A stretch of DNA of 64,000 bases. Origin: Yoonia sp. R2331. Its GTDB lineage: Bacteria > Pseudomonadota > Alphaproteobacteria > Rhodobacterales > Rhodobacteraceae. A program made the position numbers and the translations under genes. How positions within the stretch are numbered: position 1 is the stretch's first letter; each line of letters starts with the position of its first letter. The notes under the pieces were generated by a model, which was not told the origin of the DNA, searched no databases, and was given only the letters and a program-made list of their open reading frames with translations. Below, one piece after another: positions 45,975 to 55,610 of the stretch. The stretch lies in the NCBI RefSeq assembly GCF_041103235.1, contig NZ_JBGCUN010000003.1, positions 248,001 to 312,000 of the forward strand, given 5' to 3'.

Positions 45975-48900
45975 TCATTCCGCCGCGACCATGCGCCGCG
46001 CACGGCGCGTCGCCCACCATGCGGACAGGTTTGCACCCAGCATCAACATGGCCGGTGTCACCACCAGTGTCAGGACAGTGGCAATGACAAGTCCGCCAGC
46101 GATCGCACTGGACAATTCCGTCCACCATTGTGTCGACGGGGCGCCAAAAATCACCGTGCGTTCGATGAAGTTCAGATTCACACCAATGACCATCGGCATA
46201 AGCCCCAGCGCCGTGGTGACAGAAGTCAGCACCACCGGCCGCAAACGTTGCGCGCCCGTGCGCAGGGCCGCTTCTTTTGCGGACATGCCGGTCTTGCGCA
46301 TGTCGTTGTAGGTGTCGATCAGAATGATGTTGTTGTTCACCACAATCCCCGCCAGCGCGATAATCCCGATCCCCACCATCACGATGCCAAACGGCCGCCC
46401 GGTCACGATCAGCCCCAGCAGCACACCCGCAATCGAAAAGACAATCGCGCTCATCACCACAAAGGCCTGATAGAAGCTGTTGAACTGCAACACGAGGATC
46501 ACGAACATCAAGAAGATCGCCGACATGAACGCGCCGATCAGAAAGGCCATCGTTTCGGCCTGATCCTCGGCTTCCCCGGCAAAGCTGTATTCGGCACCTT
46601 CCGGCAATCCCGCCTGATCCAGCGCAGCAGTTAGCGCCAGCACCTGATCGTTGACAAGCACATCTGGGGCCACGTTGGATTCGATGGTGACCACGCGCTT
46701 TTGATCCAGCCGGATGATCGTTCCGACCCGCTCTGACGGCTCAAACGTCACAAAGTTGGAAATTGGCACCAGCCCCGATGACGTGGGCACCCGCAGGTTC
46801 CCAAGCTCGGCCAGCGACCGCTCTTCACGCGGGAACCGCACCCGAATGTCCAATGATCCATCGGTGTCATCGGGCCGGTAATCGGCCACCGTGATCCCTT
46901 GGGTCAGCAGTTGTACCGCCTGCCCCAACAGGCTGACATCCGCGCCAAAGCGCGCCGCCTCAGCCCGGTTCACGTTGATCGACACCTCTACCCCCGGCAG
47001 CGGGCGGGTGTCGGTGACATCGGTGAAGCCCCCGATCTCATCCATCAGGCGGCGCACGGTTTCGACGGCTTCCGCCTGCGCCTCTGCCGAATTGGCGCGG
47101 ACCTCAAGGCTGATGGGCTTGCCGTCTGACGGCCCGCCACTGTCGGTTTGCACCTGCACATCAATACCCGCGATATCCGCCACGCTGGCGCGGATATCCA
47201 CGCCAATCTCTGCCGCGGTGCGCCGTGTGTCCCAATCAGTCAGCTCAAGTTGCAGGATGCCAATGGTCTCTTCGTCGCCCTGTCCTGCACTCATCATCGA
47301 ATTGGCATAGACGCTTGCCACTTCTTCATAGCCCAGCAGCCGGTCCTCGACCGCGCGCACCAATGCGTCCCGCTCGAAGATCGAGAAATTGTCCCGTGCC
47401 CGCACCTGAACCTGCATGAACTCCGGCTCAACTTCGGGGAAGAACGTCACCCCTCGCCCGAATTCCGCATAAAGCGCAAAGGACCAAAGCAAGGCAGCAA
47501 AGGCCAGCAGGAAGGTCGCCGTTGGCCGCAGAATGGCCCATTGCAGAAGCTTGATGTATCCGCCCGTAAAGCCGCCGATCTCGCGCGGATCACCCGCCTC
47601 TGCGGCGTGCAGTGCGGCCTTGGCCCGCGCCGTCTGCGGCTGGCGTTTGCCAATCAACCCACCGACAACCGGGATAAAGACCAGCGCCATGAACAGCGAC
47701 GCAAAGAGCGTCAGGATCACAGTGATCGGCAGGAACTTCATGAATTCGCCCACCATGCCGGTCCAGAACAGCAGCGGAAAGAAGACGCTCAACGTGGTCA
47801 TCGTGGACGCGATGATCGGCCAGGCCATCCGCTTGGCGGCAAAGGCATAAGCCTCTTTGGCGCTGGCCCCTTCCTGCAGCCGCCTGTCAGCCAGTTCGGT
47901 GGTGACAATCGCCCCATCCACCAGCATCCCGACCACAAGGATCAGTGAAAACAGCACCACGATATTCATCGTGTAACCCATGATCCACAGCGCCGTGACA
48001 CCTGCCAGAAACGCGCCCGGGATCGCCAGCCCCACCAACACGGCAGAGCGTGGCCCAAGCGCAAAAACCACCACGATCATCACCAAAATGACGGCGGCAA
48101 TCACGTTGGCCTCGAGGTCCGCCAGCATCGTCTCGACCTGCTCGGACTGGTCCTGCAAATAGGTCACTTTGACCGTATCAGGCCATTCGACGCGGATCTC
48201 TTCAACCAGCGCCTGCACCTCTTGGACCGTCTGAATGATATTCGCGCCCGACCGCTTCTTGACCTCAAGCGCCAGCGCAGGCTGGCCGTTGATCCGGGCA
48301 AAACTGGTCGGGTCCTCAAACGTGCGGCGGATCGTGGCGACATCGGCAAAGGTCACAACCGCATTGCCGCGCACCTTGATCGGCATCGCCATCACGTCGT
48401 CCAGATCTTCGATCAAACCCGGCACTTTCAGCACGATGCGCCCAGCGCCGGTTTCAATCGCACCCGCAGCGATCAGGCGGTTATTGCGCTGAATCTGGCT
48501 GATCAGCTCGTCAAAGGACAGATTGTAGGTCTGGAACACCGTGGGGTCGATCAGGACCTCCATGAACTCGGTCCGTTGCCCGGCAATATCGACCTCCAGC
48601 ACGCCGCTTAGACCTTCCAGCTGGTCCTTCACGTCATCCGCCAGATTGTTCAGCGTCCGCTCTGGCACGGGGCCCGACAGGATCGCAGTAATGATCGGGA
48701 AAAGGGCGGTGTTAATCTCGGTGATGGTGATATCCTGCGCCCCTTCGGGCAGCTCACCATTGGCGCGGTCCGCGGCCTCGCGCACCTTGTCCAGTCCCTC
48801 TTGCGCGTCAAAACCAGGGCTGAATTCCAGCTGCAAACTGGCGAACCCTTCAGAGGCATGAGCCTCCATCGATTCCAAACCGGTGATTGACCCGAACTCT

Positions 48901-49109
48901 GTTTCCATCGGTTCGATGAGCAACCGCTCGGCGTCGCCGGGGCTGATCCCGTCCAAACTGGTCGAGGCATAAAACAGCGGGATCGGAATTTCCGGGTTCG
49001 CCTCTTTGGGGATCGCGGAATAGGCATAGGCGCCGACGGTCAGCACCATGACAAGGGCCAGCGCAACAACGCGGGTCCGCGAAAACGCGGCGTCGATCAG
49101 CCCGTTCAT
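45975..49109 (-). CDS. RND efflux transporter permease subunit
   Basis: A 1044-aa inner-membrane pump of the resistance-nodulation-division family with twelve predicted helices and two large periplasmic loops. The TM4 motif reads VGMLVDGAIVTTELADR, so it has one Asp where drug pumps such as AcrB have two (D407, D408). This is common in some alphaproteobacterial branches but changes the proton relay. Late motifs such as GIIALAGIVVNNNIILIDTYN in TM10 fit the family. It overlaps the adaptor gene by four bases. The substrate is unknown and no outer membrane factor is next door. Confidence 0.93.
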   Translation of the reverse strand: MNGLIDAAFSRTRVVALALVMVLTVGAYAYSAIPKEANPEIPIPLFYASTSLDGISPGDAERLLIEPMETEFGSITGLESMEAHASEGFASLQLEFSPGFDAQEGLDKVREAADRANGELPEGAQDITITEINTALFPIITAILSGPVPERTLNNLADDVKDQLEGLSGVLEVDIAGQRTEFMEVLIDPTVFQTYNLSFDELISQIQRNNRLIAAGAIETGAGRIVLKVPGLIEDLDDVMAMPIKVRGNAVVTFADVATIRRTFEDPTSFARINGQPALALEVKKRSGANIIQTVQEVQALVEEIRVEWPDTVKVTYLQDQSEQVETMLADLEANVIAAVILVMIVVVFALGPRSAVLVGLAIPGAFLAGVTALWIMGYTMNIVVLFSLILVVGMLVDGAIVTTELADRRLQEGASAKEAYAFAAKRMAWPIIASTMTTLSVFFPLLFWTGMVGEFMKFLPITVILTLFASLFMALVFIPVVGGLIGKRQPQTARAKAALHAAEAGDPREIGGFTGGYIKLLQWAILRPTATFLLAFAALLWSFALYAEFGRGVTFFPEVEPEFMQVQVRARDNFSIFERDALVRAVEDRLLGYEEVASVYANSMMSAGQGDEETIGILQLELTDWDTRRTAAEIGVDIRASVADIAGIDVQVQTDSGGPSDGKPISLEVRANSAEAQAEAVETVRRLMDEIGGFTDVTDTRPLPGVEVSINVNRAEAARFGADVSLLGQAVQLLTQGITVADYRPDDTDGSLDIRVRFPREERSLAELGNLRVPTSSGLVPISNFVTFEPSERVGTIIRLDQKRVVTIESNVAPDVLVNDQVLALTAALDQAGLPEGAEYSFAGEAEDQAETMAFLIGAFMSAIFLMFVILVLQFNSFYQAFVVMSAIVFSIAGVLLGLIVTGRPFGIVMVGIGIIALAGIVVNNNIILIDTYNDMRKTGMSAKEAALRTGAQRLRPVVLTSVTTALGLMPMVIGVNLNFIERTVIFGAPSTQWWTELSSAIAGGLVIATVLTLVVTPAMLMLGANLSAWWATRRARRMVAAE

Positions 49110-50206
49110 GCCTGCGGCTCCTCTGGCTGGGGCGACACCACCTCACCTTCGCTGACAAACCCCTGCCCTACGGTCACCACGTCCGCCGTGTCTGGCAGCC
49201 CGGTCACCCAAACGCCGTCAATTTGCGCACTGACCACATCAATCGGGAAAAAGACGATCCGGTTATCAGCATCCACCGTTTTCACGCCCAACCGCCCGTC
49301 TGTGTCCAGCGACACGATGCTGGGCGACAGGAAGTGCGCCACCACATCGCCCGTGGGGATGCTGATCTCGGCAGAGATACCCGCCGGGATCGACCCATCG
49401 GCATTGGGCACTTCGATTTCTGTCAAAAAGGTTCGCGTCTCAGCGGCCGCTGACGTCCCGACAAAGCTGACCTCACCCTCGCGCACCTCGCCGGTGATAA
49501 AGGCCACCGTTGCGGGTTGACCGTCCGAGATGGCATTCAACGACTGTTGCGGCACCTGAATGGACACCGTCAGCGGTGTGTTGTCCACGATCCGGCCGAC
49601 CTCTGTCCCGGCAGAGACGAATTCACCCTCGTCCAGATCAAGCGTCTCAATCCGCCCGTCGAACGGGGCAAGGATCATCGCGTTCTCAACCGCATCACGG
49701 GCCGCAATCTCCTGACTGCGGGCCGCGTCTAACGTGGCCTGCACCTGTGACACGCGGTCTGCCGTGGCGACACCACGTTCAAACAGTGCCTGCACGTCTT
49801 CAAGATCGTCACGTGCGCGGGTCAAATCCTCTTCGGCCCGCGCAAGGTCCGCCTCTGCCCGTGTGACAGAGATCCGCGCAATGGGCGCGCCACGCTCAAC
49901 GTTTTCACCCTTTTGAACAAAGACCTCTGCCACCTCGCCGGTGGTTTCTGCCCGCAAGGCACTGTCGCGATCTGGCAGGGCCTGCCCTTCCGCCTGAAAG
50001 AACTGCGTGACCGCCTCGGCCTGTGACCGGCGCACCGCAACCGCCACCGGGGCCACCTCTTGCACGGCTGCAGCAGCTTCGGCTTCCTCCGACGGCAGGA
50101 AAATCCCGCTGGCCATCCAGCCGATTGTGCCCACGGCAATCAGCGCGGCAATCCCCGTTGACCTGCCCGCACCCTTGTCATCTTGAAACGTCAATGTGTC
50201 GGGCAT
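49106..50206 (-). CDS. RND efflux periplasmic adaptor (membrane fusion protein)
   Basis: A 366-aa adaptor. An N-terminal membrane anchor (IAALIAVGTIGWMASGIFL) is followed by a lipoyl-like domain split by a coiled-coil hairpin (about 115-190, ARAEEDLTRARDDLEDVQALFERG, given in part). A beta-barrel domain and a C-terminal segment follow. It links the RND pump to an outer membrane channel. GGAGG six bases before the ATG at 50206 settles that start. It is coupled to the pump gene by a four-base overlap. Confidence 0.93.
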   Translation of the reverse strand: MPDTLTFQDDKGAGRSTGIAALIAVGTIGWMASGIFLPSEEAEAAAAVQEVAPVAVAVRRSQAEAVTQFFQAEGQALPDRDSALRAETTGEVAEVFVQKGENVERGAPIARISVTRAEADLARAEEDLTRARDDLEDVQALFERGVATADRVSQVQATLDAARSQEIAARDAVENAMILAPFDGRIETLDLDEGEFVSAGTEVGRIVDNTPLTVSIQVPQQSLNAISDGQPATVAFITGEVREGEVSFVGTSAAAETRTFLTEIEVPNADGSIPAGISAEISIPTGDVVAHFLSPSIVSLDTDGRLGVKTVDADNRIVFFPIDVVSAQIDGVWVTGLPDTADVVTVGQGFVSEGEVVSPQPEEPQA

Positions 50207-50283
50207 TTTTGGCCTCCGGGGCATATCTTCAAATTTTCGCTATCTCGCCGTGATATATGGATCATGCGCCGCGCTACTAGGGC

Positions 50284-51429
50284 CTAATCCAGAATATCTC
50301 GGCGAATTTGGTCAAAGATACGCACCCCAACCGGGATCAGATCATCGGGAAAATCGTAATCGGGGTTGTGTAACGCGGCATGGTCTTCACCAGGCCCAAG
50401 ACACAACATCGCAGCCTTGGCATCCCAGCCGAATACGCCAAAATCCTCTGACGCGCGCATCGGTAAGCCCTGCGGCCCATGCGGCACGCCAATCGCATCC
50501 ATCGCCGCCTGCGCCACGGCAGTCGCCTCTGCATCATTGATCGAGGCGGCAAAGACATCGCAATCGGCAAACGCCACCGTCAGACCATCTGCTGTGGCCA
50601 TTTCCTCTGCCACCGCGCGCGCATCCACGTGCATCTGGTCCAGCACCGTATCCTGCGCCGCCCGCAACGTGGCATTGATCACTGCCGCACCGGGGGCCAC
50701 GCCAAACGTCGGCTCTCCCAATTGGGCGTGGGTCACGGTCACAAGGCGAAAGTCATCATCCAGCGCCCCGCCTTGCCCCAAGGCACCCAGCGCCGGGATC
50801 AGCGCAGACATCGTTAACGCAGGCGATATGCCTGCCTCTGGTTCAGCGGCATGAGCTGTCTTGCCGGTCAGCGTGATCTCCAACCCGCGAGAGGCGCAAT
50901 TGATCAACCCGACCCGCGTTGCCACAAACCCAAAGGGCCGCCCCGGTTCGTTGTGAATGGCAAAGGCCCAGTCCGGCGCGATCTGCGCAAATCGCGGGTC
51001 AGCCACCACAGCCCGCGCGCCGCTGCCATCCTCTTCGGCGGGCTGAAACATCAGCACCACCCGGCCGGTGCGAGGCGGATGGCGCTGCACCAGACGCGCC
51101 AACCCCATCAGCATGGTCATATGCCCATCATGCCCGCACAGGTGCCCCTTACCTGGCACCTGCGACAGCCAAGGCATATCGTTCAACTCGGTGATCGGCA
51201 GCGCGTCCAGCTCGGCCCGGAACATGACCGTGGGTCCGGGCGTGCCGCTGTCGAACACCGCCGCAACACCGTGCCCGCCCAGTCCCGTCAAAACCTTTGT
51301 CGGGTTCAAGGCGGCCACCGCTTTCGCGATTGTTGCGGCAGTTTCCACCTCTTCACCCGACACTTCCGGCTTTTGGTGCAGTGCGCGGCGAAACGCGGTC
51401 AACGCGGTGATGTCGGAATTTGTCAGCAT
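50284..51429 (-). CDS. M20-family amidohydrolase (aminoacylase/hippurate hydrolase-like)
   Basis: A 381-aa zinc- or metal-dependent peptidase-like hydrolase of the M20D group, which deacylates N-acyl amino acids. Metal and catalytic motifs are [27 protein letters not shown] and a late RASEDFGVF. The ATG at 51429 has GGGAGG right against it, so the spacing is short. Upstream in-frame extension runs antisense through aroC and is not accepted. It is divergent from aroC. Confidence 0.92.
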   Translation of the reverse strand: MLTNSDITALTAFRRALHQKPEVSGEEVETAATIAKAVAALNPTKVLTGLGGHGVAAVFDSGTPGPTVMFRAELDALPITELNDMPWLSQVPGKGHLCGHDGHMTMLMGLARLVQRHPPRTGRVVLMFQPAEEDGSGARAVVADPRFAQIAPDWAFAIHNEPGRPFGFVATRVGLINCASRGLEITLTGKTAHAAEPEAGISPALTMSALIPALGALGQGGALDDDFRLVTVTHAQLGEPTFGVAPGAAVINATLRAAQDTVLDQMHVDARAVAEEMATADGLTVAFADCDVFAASINDAEATAVAQAAMDAIGVPHGPQGLPMRASEDFGVFGWDAKAAMLCLGPGEDHAALHNPDYDFPDDLIPVGVRIFDQIRRDILD

Positions 51430-51531
51430 CCTCCCACTCAAAGCGCAACACTTGCCCGCGTCAAGCGCGCCGGGGGCTTCCCCCGCCCGCACCTTTGCAA
51501 TATCGGAGGCGCGAACAAAGGACGCGCAGCC

Positions 51532-52623
51532 ATGTCGATCAACAGCTTTGGACATCTCTTCCGTTTCACCACCTGGGGCGAAAGCCACGGGCCTGCCTTG
51601 GGTGCGACAATTGACGGCTGCCCGCCGGGCATCGCAATCGACGCGGCCATGATCCAGCACTGGCTGGATAAACGCCGTCCCGGCCAGAACAAGAACACCA
51701 CCCAGCGCAACGAACCTGACGCCGTTGAAATTCTGTCCGGTGTGTTCGAGGGACGCACCACCGGCACGCCGATCCAGCTGATGATCCGCAACACCGATCA
51801 GCGGTCCAAGGATTACGGCGACATCGCCAATACCTTCCGCCCCGGCCACGCCGACATTACCTACCACCAGAAATACGGGCTGCGCGATTATCGCGGCGGT
51901 GGCCGGTCCTCGGCCCGTGAAACCGCCGCGCGTGTCGCCGCCGGTGGCGTGGCGCGCGCCGCCATGCCGGACGTGCAGGTCAAAGGTTACATGGTCCAGA
52001 TGGGCACCAAAAAGATCGACCGCAGCCGGTTTGACTGGGACGTGATCGACCAGAACGACTTCTGGTGCCCCGATGCGCAGGCCGCCTTGGAATGGGAAGA
52101 CTACCTGCAATGGCTGCGCAAGGACGATCACAACTCTGTCGGCGCAATCATCGAAGTGGTGGCCCGTGGCGTCCCCGCTGGCATCGGCGCGCCGGTCTAT
52201 GGCAAGCTTGATACCGATCTGGCCGCCTCGATGATGTCGATCAACGCCGTCAAAGGCGTCGAGATCGGCGAAGGCATGGCGGCCGCTGCACTGACAGGCC
52301 GCGACAACGCGGACGAAATCTTCATGGGGCCAAACGGACCAGAGTACTCCTCTAACCACGCCGGTGGCATCCTTGGCGGCATCAGCACCGGGCAGGACGT
52401 CGTGGTGCGTTTTGCTGTCAAACCCACATCTTCGATCCTGTCCCCCCGCAATTCCATCCGCATGGACGGCACCGCCACCGAGGTCGTGACCAAAGGCCGC
52501 CACGATCCTTGCGTCGGCATCCGCGCCGTGCCCGTGGGCGAGGCGATGATGGCCTGCGTGATCCTCGACCACATCCTGCTGGATCGCGGCCAGACCGGTG
52601 GCATCCGCGGTCAAATCGGTTGA
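51532..52623 (+). CDS. aroC: Chorismate synthase
   Basis: AroC converts EPSP to chorismate (last step of the shikimate pathway), with reduced flavin. The 363-aa protein has the signatures [18 protein letters not shown], the [18 protein letters not shown] region and [24 protein letters not shown] lies nine bases before the ATG. It is divergent from the M20 hydrolase, and its stop codon overlaps the start of the HD hydrolase gene (TGATG). Confidence 0.96.
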   Translation: MSINSFGHLFRFTTWGESHGPALGATIDGCPPGIAIDAAMIQHWLDKRRPGQNKNTTQRNEPDAVEILSGVFEGRTTGTPIQLMIRNTDQRSKDYGDIANTFRPGHADITYHQKYGLRDYRGGGRSSARETAARVAAGGVARAAMPDVQVKGYMVQMGTKKIDRSRFDWDVIDQNDFWCPDAQAALEWEDYLQWLRKDDHNSVGAIIEVVARGVPAGIGAPVYGKLDTDLAASMMSINAVKGVEIGEGMAAAALTGRDNADEIFMGPNGPEYSSNHAGGILGGISTGQDVVVRFAVKPTSSILSPRNSIRMDGTATEVVTKGRHDPCVGIRAVPVGEAMMACVILDHILLDRGQTGGIRGQIG

Positions 52624-53252
52624 TGCGCGACCGGCTGCGCGCCCTTGTCGCGGACCTCGCGCAAGGCGATCCAGCGCACGACATCGGCCACCTTGACCGG
52701 GTCTGGCTCAACGCCCAACTGATCGCCACAGACACCGACGCCGACCACACCGTCTTGCTGGCGGCCAGCTACCTGCATGACCTTGTGAACCTGCCCAAGG
52801 ATCACCCCGACCGCGCGCAAGCCTCAACCCTGTCCGCGCAAGAAGCTCTGCCGCACCTGCGCGCCCTCGACCTGACGCCTGCGCAAATCAAAAACACCCA
52901 ACACGCGATCACCGCGCACAGCTTCTCGGCCCGCATCACACCCACAACGCCAGAGGCGCAAATCCTGCAAGACGCCGACCGCATCGACGCCCTTGGCGCC
53001 ATCGGCCTGGCCCGCTGCTTTGCCGTCTCCGGCGCACTGGGCCGCGCGCTTTTCGATCCCGAAGATCCCTTTGCCGATCACCGACCGCTTGATGACAGCC
53101 GCTTCACCATCGACCATTTCGCAACCAAGCTCCTGACGCTCCCCGACACGATGCAAACGTCCCGCGGTCGCGCCCTTGCCCACCAGCGCGCCGATGTCCT
53201 ACGCCGCTACCTTGCTGATCTGGCGCAGGAACTTCCCGCTTCTTCTGGCTAA
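52623..53252 (+). CDS. HD-domain metal-dependent phosphohydrolase (YedJ-like)
   Basis: A 209-aa HD-superfamily protein. Metal ligands are H in DPAHDIGHLDRVW, the HD pair in YLHDLVNLPKDHPDRAQAS, and a late DADRIDALGAIGLARCF with an Asp. This matches YedJ-like nucleotidase or phosphohydrolase proteins, whose in vivo substrate is not settled. Its ATG shares a base with the aroC stop, so translation is coupled. Its stop meets a terminator-like element. Confidence 0.9.
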   Translation: MRDRLRALVADLAQGDPAHDIGHLDRVWLNAQLIATDTDADHTVLLAASYLHDLVNLPKDHPDRAQASTLSAQEALPHLRALDLTPAQIKNTQHAITAHSFSARITPTTPEAQILQDADRIDALGAIGLARCFAVSGALGRALFDPEDPFADHRPLDDSRFTIDHFATKLLTLPDTMQTSRGRALAHQRADVLRRYLADLAQELPASSG

Positions 53253-53293
53253 AAATATCCTGGGGGAGGCCGCAGGCCGGGGGCAAAGCCCCC
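53253..53293 (-). terminator. Terminator-like element between the HD hydrolase and DMT genes
   Basis: On the minus strand there is GGGGGC-TTT-GCCCCC, then a small GGCC-TGC-GGCC hairpin, then CCCCCAGGATATTTTTAG. The T-run follows the hairpins, so it would end the DMT transporter transcript. The GGATATTT ending resembles a common Rhodobacteraceae gene-end motif (from memory). Confidence 0.5.
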
Positions 53294-53295
53294 AA

Positions 53296-54165
53296 TCAAA
53301 CCGCCGGTTGCTTACTGACCTGCACCGCCAGAATCCCGCCCGCAATAATCGCGACACCCAGAATGTCCAACCATCCCAGCGCCTCGCCCAGCAGCGCCCA
53401 GGCCACCAGCACCCCCAGAAACGGGTTCAGGAAATGAAAGGTCGAAGCTTTGACCGCCCCGATCCGGCCCACCAGCAAGAACCAGACCAGCGTGGCTGCC
53501 AGCCCCGGCACCAGCGTGGTATAGACAAAGGCGACAATCAGCTGCCAACTCCACGTCACCACCCAGCTTTCCAGCGCCAGCGCCGGGACCCAAAGCACCG
53601 CACTGCCAACCAGCATCTGCAACCCCACGATCATCAACACATTGCCGCCTGACGACGCGCCGAGCACTGCCAGCGTTGCCACCGTCAGCGCCACGACGCC
53701 CACCACGCACAACGCGAGCCCATAAAGGTCCGTGCCGCCCTGCAAACGCGCGCCCATGATCAGGCTGACGCCGATCAAACCGGCCATCAAACCCGCAATC
53801 CCCAACGGACGCACCCGCGTGCCAAAGACCAGCCAACCAGCGACGGCCACCAGCAATGGCATGGTGGATGCAATGATCGCCGCCAGCGACGCCTCGACCG
53901 TCTGCATTGCCACAAAATTCAGACCCAGGTACAGCGCGTTTTGGCAAACCCCGAAGATCAACACACCCAGCCACTGCCTGCGCGACAAGCGCATCGACTG
54001 CCCCAGCCAGAACGCCACAGCCACACCAATCAGCCCTGAAATCAGAAACCGCAGCGCCAGCGCGGTCAGCGGCGGCGCATATTCAACAATCACCCGGGCG
54101 GATGTGAACGCAGACGACCACATCGCCGCAAAGGCCAACCCCATCAGAATTGCTTTGATATCCAA
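53296..54165 (-). CDS. DMT/EamA-family transporter
   Basis: A 289-aa inner-membrane protein with about ten hydrophobic helices in two EamA repeats. It is a drug/metabolite-type exporter or importer with no substrate evident. The start is TTG at 54165 with GGGG seven bases before; an ATG seven codons later (54144) is possible. It lies between the HD hydrolase (convergent) and the sugar transferase (same strand). Confidence 0.9.
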   Translation of the reverse strand: MDIKAILMGLAFAAMWSSAFTSARVIVEYAPPLTALALRFLISGLIGVAVAFWLGQSMRLSRRQWLGVLIFGVCQNALYLGLNFVAMQTVEASLAAIIASTMPLLVAVAGWLVFGTRVRPLGIAGLMAGLIGVSLIMGARLQGGTDLYGLALCVVGVVALTVATLAVLGASSGGNVLMIVGLQMLVGSAVLWVPALALESWVVTWSWQLIVAFVYTTLVPGLAATLVWFLLVGRIGAVKASTFHFLNPFLGVLVAWALLGEALGWLDILGVAIIAGGILAVQVSKQPAV

Positions 54166-54237
54166 GGCTCGACCCCATCGCGACGCAGGGTCCGTTATGC
54201 CTGATGTCGCCCGGTTCGCAAGCCGCGTTCGGCCTGC

Positions 54238-54930
54238 TCAGGCGCCCGTGCCGTTCAGTACCGCGGCGCCGGTTTTGGCCAGAATGCGCAGATCCTGTGC
54301 GAACGACATGTTCTCAACATAGCGCACGTCCAGCGCCACCCGGCGCTGATAGGTCACCGCGTTGCGCCCTGACACCTGCCAAAGACCCGTCACACCCGGT
54401 GTCGCTTGCCCATAAGCCCAGGCGTTGCTGCCGTAGCGCGCCAGTTCTTCGTTGGTCACCGGGCGTGGCCCGACAAAGCTCATCTCGCCGCGCAGCACGT
54501 TCCAGATCTGCGGCAGCTCATCCAGACTGGTCTTGCGCAGGATGCGCCCCAGCCAGGTGATCCGGGGATCAAATTTCAGCTTGTGCGACAGCTCCCACTC
54601 GGCGCGCGCGTCAGGGTTTTGCACCAGATATTCAGCCAGGCACTTCTCTGCTTGCGGCACCATCGACCGCAGCTTCCAGCAGCGGAACATGCGCCCGTTG
54701 CGCCCCACGCGGGGGTGGCCGTAAAATCCTGAACCGCCATCGCACCGCACCAGCAGCCAAAGCACCGCGACAAGCGGTCCGATAAGCGGGATCAAAACAA
54801 TGCTCAGGGCGATGTCAAAGGGCCGCTTGAAGTGGCGCGCATAAAGCGAGGATCGTGATGCACGTACCGGACCAGAGGCGGTCAGGATCGTTGACGCATC
54901 ATCCGCTGCGATGTCGCGAATTTGGTTCAT
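54238..54930 (-). CDS. Exopolysaccharide initiating sugar transferase (ExoY-like)
   Basis: A 230-aa bacterial sugar transferase that starts a polysaccharide by moving a sugar phosphate onto undecaprenyl phosphate. There is one N-terminal helix (about 40-65), then HPRVGRNGRMFRCWKLRSM. The catalytic DPRITWLGRILRKTSLDELPQ region follows, then FVGPRPVTNEEL. The ATG at 54930 is preferred; a GTG at 54978 is possible. No other polysaccharide genes are next to it in this window. Confidence 0.92.
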   Translation of the reverse strand: MNQIRDIAADDASTILTASGPVRASRSSLYARHFKRPFDIALSIVLIPLIGPLVAVLWLLVRCDGGSGFYGHPRVGRNGRMFRCWKLRSMVPQAEKCLAEYLVQNPDARAEWELSHKLKFDPRITWLGRILRKTSLDELPQIWNVLRGEMSFVGPRPVTNEELARYGSNAWAYGQATPGVTGLWQVSGRNAVTYQRRVALDVRYVENMSFAQDLRILAKTGAAVLNGTGA

Positions 54931-55129
54931 CCCTGCTTGACCCTCACTTGCCACGTGCCGTTCAATAGCCAATGGCACACCAATAAAATATCAAACGAAC
55001 TCGACTAAAATGCGTCTCTCCACAACTTGGATAGTCCGAATCGCCACGATTCGCCACAACTCACAGGGTTAATGCCCGGAAATGCGGCGGATTTTGCCGA
55101 TTGCCCCGGAAATGGGCAATTCTCAACGC

Positions 55130-55155
55130 AAAAGGCCGCCGAGACGGCGACCTTT
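55130..55155 (-). terminator. Terminator of the HU gene
   Basis: On the minus strand, AAAGGTCGCCG and CGGCGGCCTTT form a stem with one G-U pair and a 3-base loop, then TTTTG. It lies 24 bases after the HU stop. Confidence 0.8.
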
Positions 55156-55178
55156 CAAGACATTGCTGTGGCACGACC

Positions 55179-55469
55179 TTAGTCGTTCACGCTGTCCTTC
55201 AGTGCCTTCGCAATGGTCATTTTGACCACTTTGTCGGCTTCTTTCTTGAACTGCTCGCCGGTGGCGGGGTTGCGCACCATGCGCTCGGGGCGCTCGCGGC
55301 AGTAGATTTTGCCTACGCCGGGCAGGGTCACAGCACCGCCGCCGGACACTTCGCGTGTGATGATGCCGGTGACAGCGTCCAGAGCGGCGGAGGCCGCTTT
55401 CTTGTCTGCGCCCATTTCTTCGGCCAGTGCAGTGACAAGCTGCGCTTTGGTCATTGGTTTCGTCGCCAT
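55179..55469 (-). CDS. HU-family DNA-binding protein
   Basis: A 96-aa nucleoid protein of the HU/IHF group. TKAQLVTALAEEMGADKKAASAALDAV is the usual first helix pair (in part). The middle VTLPGVGKIYCRERPERMVRNPATGEQ corresponds to the DNA-binding beta arm; the GR-like arm is altered to PGVGK and contains one Cys. GGAGACC lies before the ATG at 55469. It has its own terminator and lies alone between the sugar transferase and amn. Confidence 0.93.
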   Translation of the reverse strand: MATKPMTKAQLVTALAEEMGADKKAASAALDAVTGIITREVSGGGAVTLPGVGKIYCRERPERMVRNPATGEQFKKEADKVVKMTIAKALKDSVND

Positions 55470-55610
55470 TTTCTGGTCTCCTACGTTTTGCCCGATCTCT
55501 AGGGCCTCTGCCCGCGATGATAACGGAATGTGGTGGCACACCACAACGTTTTGTGGCCTCTGGCAAGGGAAAATAAGGGGTTTTCAGCTGTTTTTCGGCA
55601 TTTCCATACG

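Noticed and set aside
51430-52614. Long open frame antisense to aroC that extends the M20 hydrolase frame
   Set aside because: It lies opposite a clear aroC gene, the translation is of low quality (repeated His, Asp and Gly), and the M20 protein has a normal start at 51429. It is a GC-rich shadow frame.
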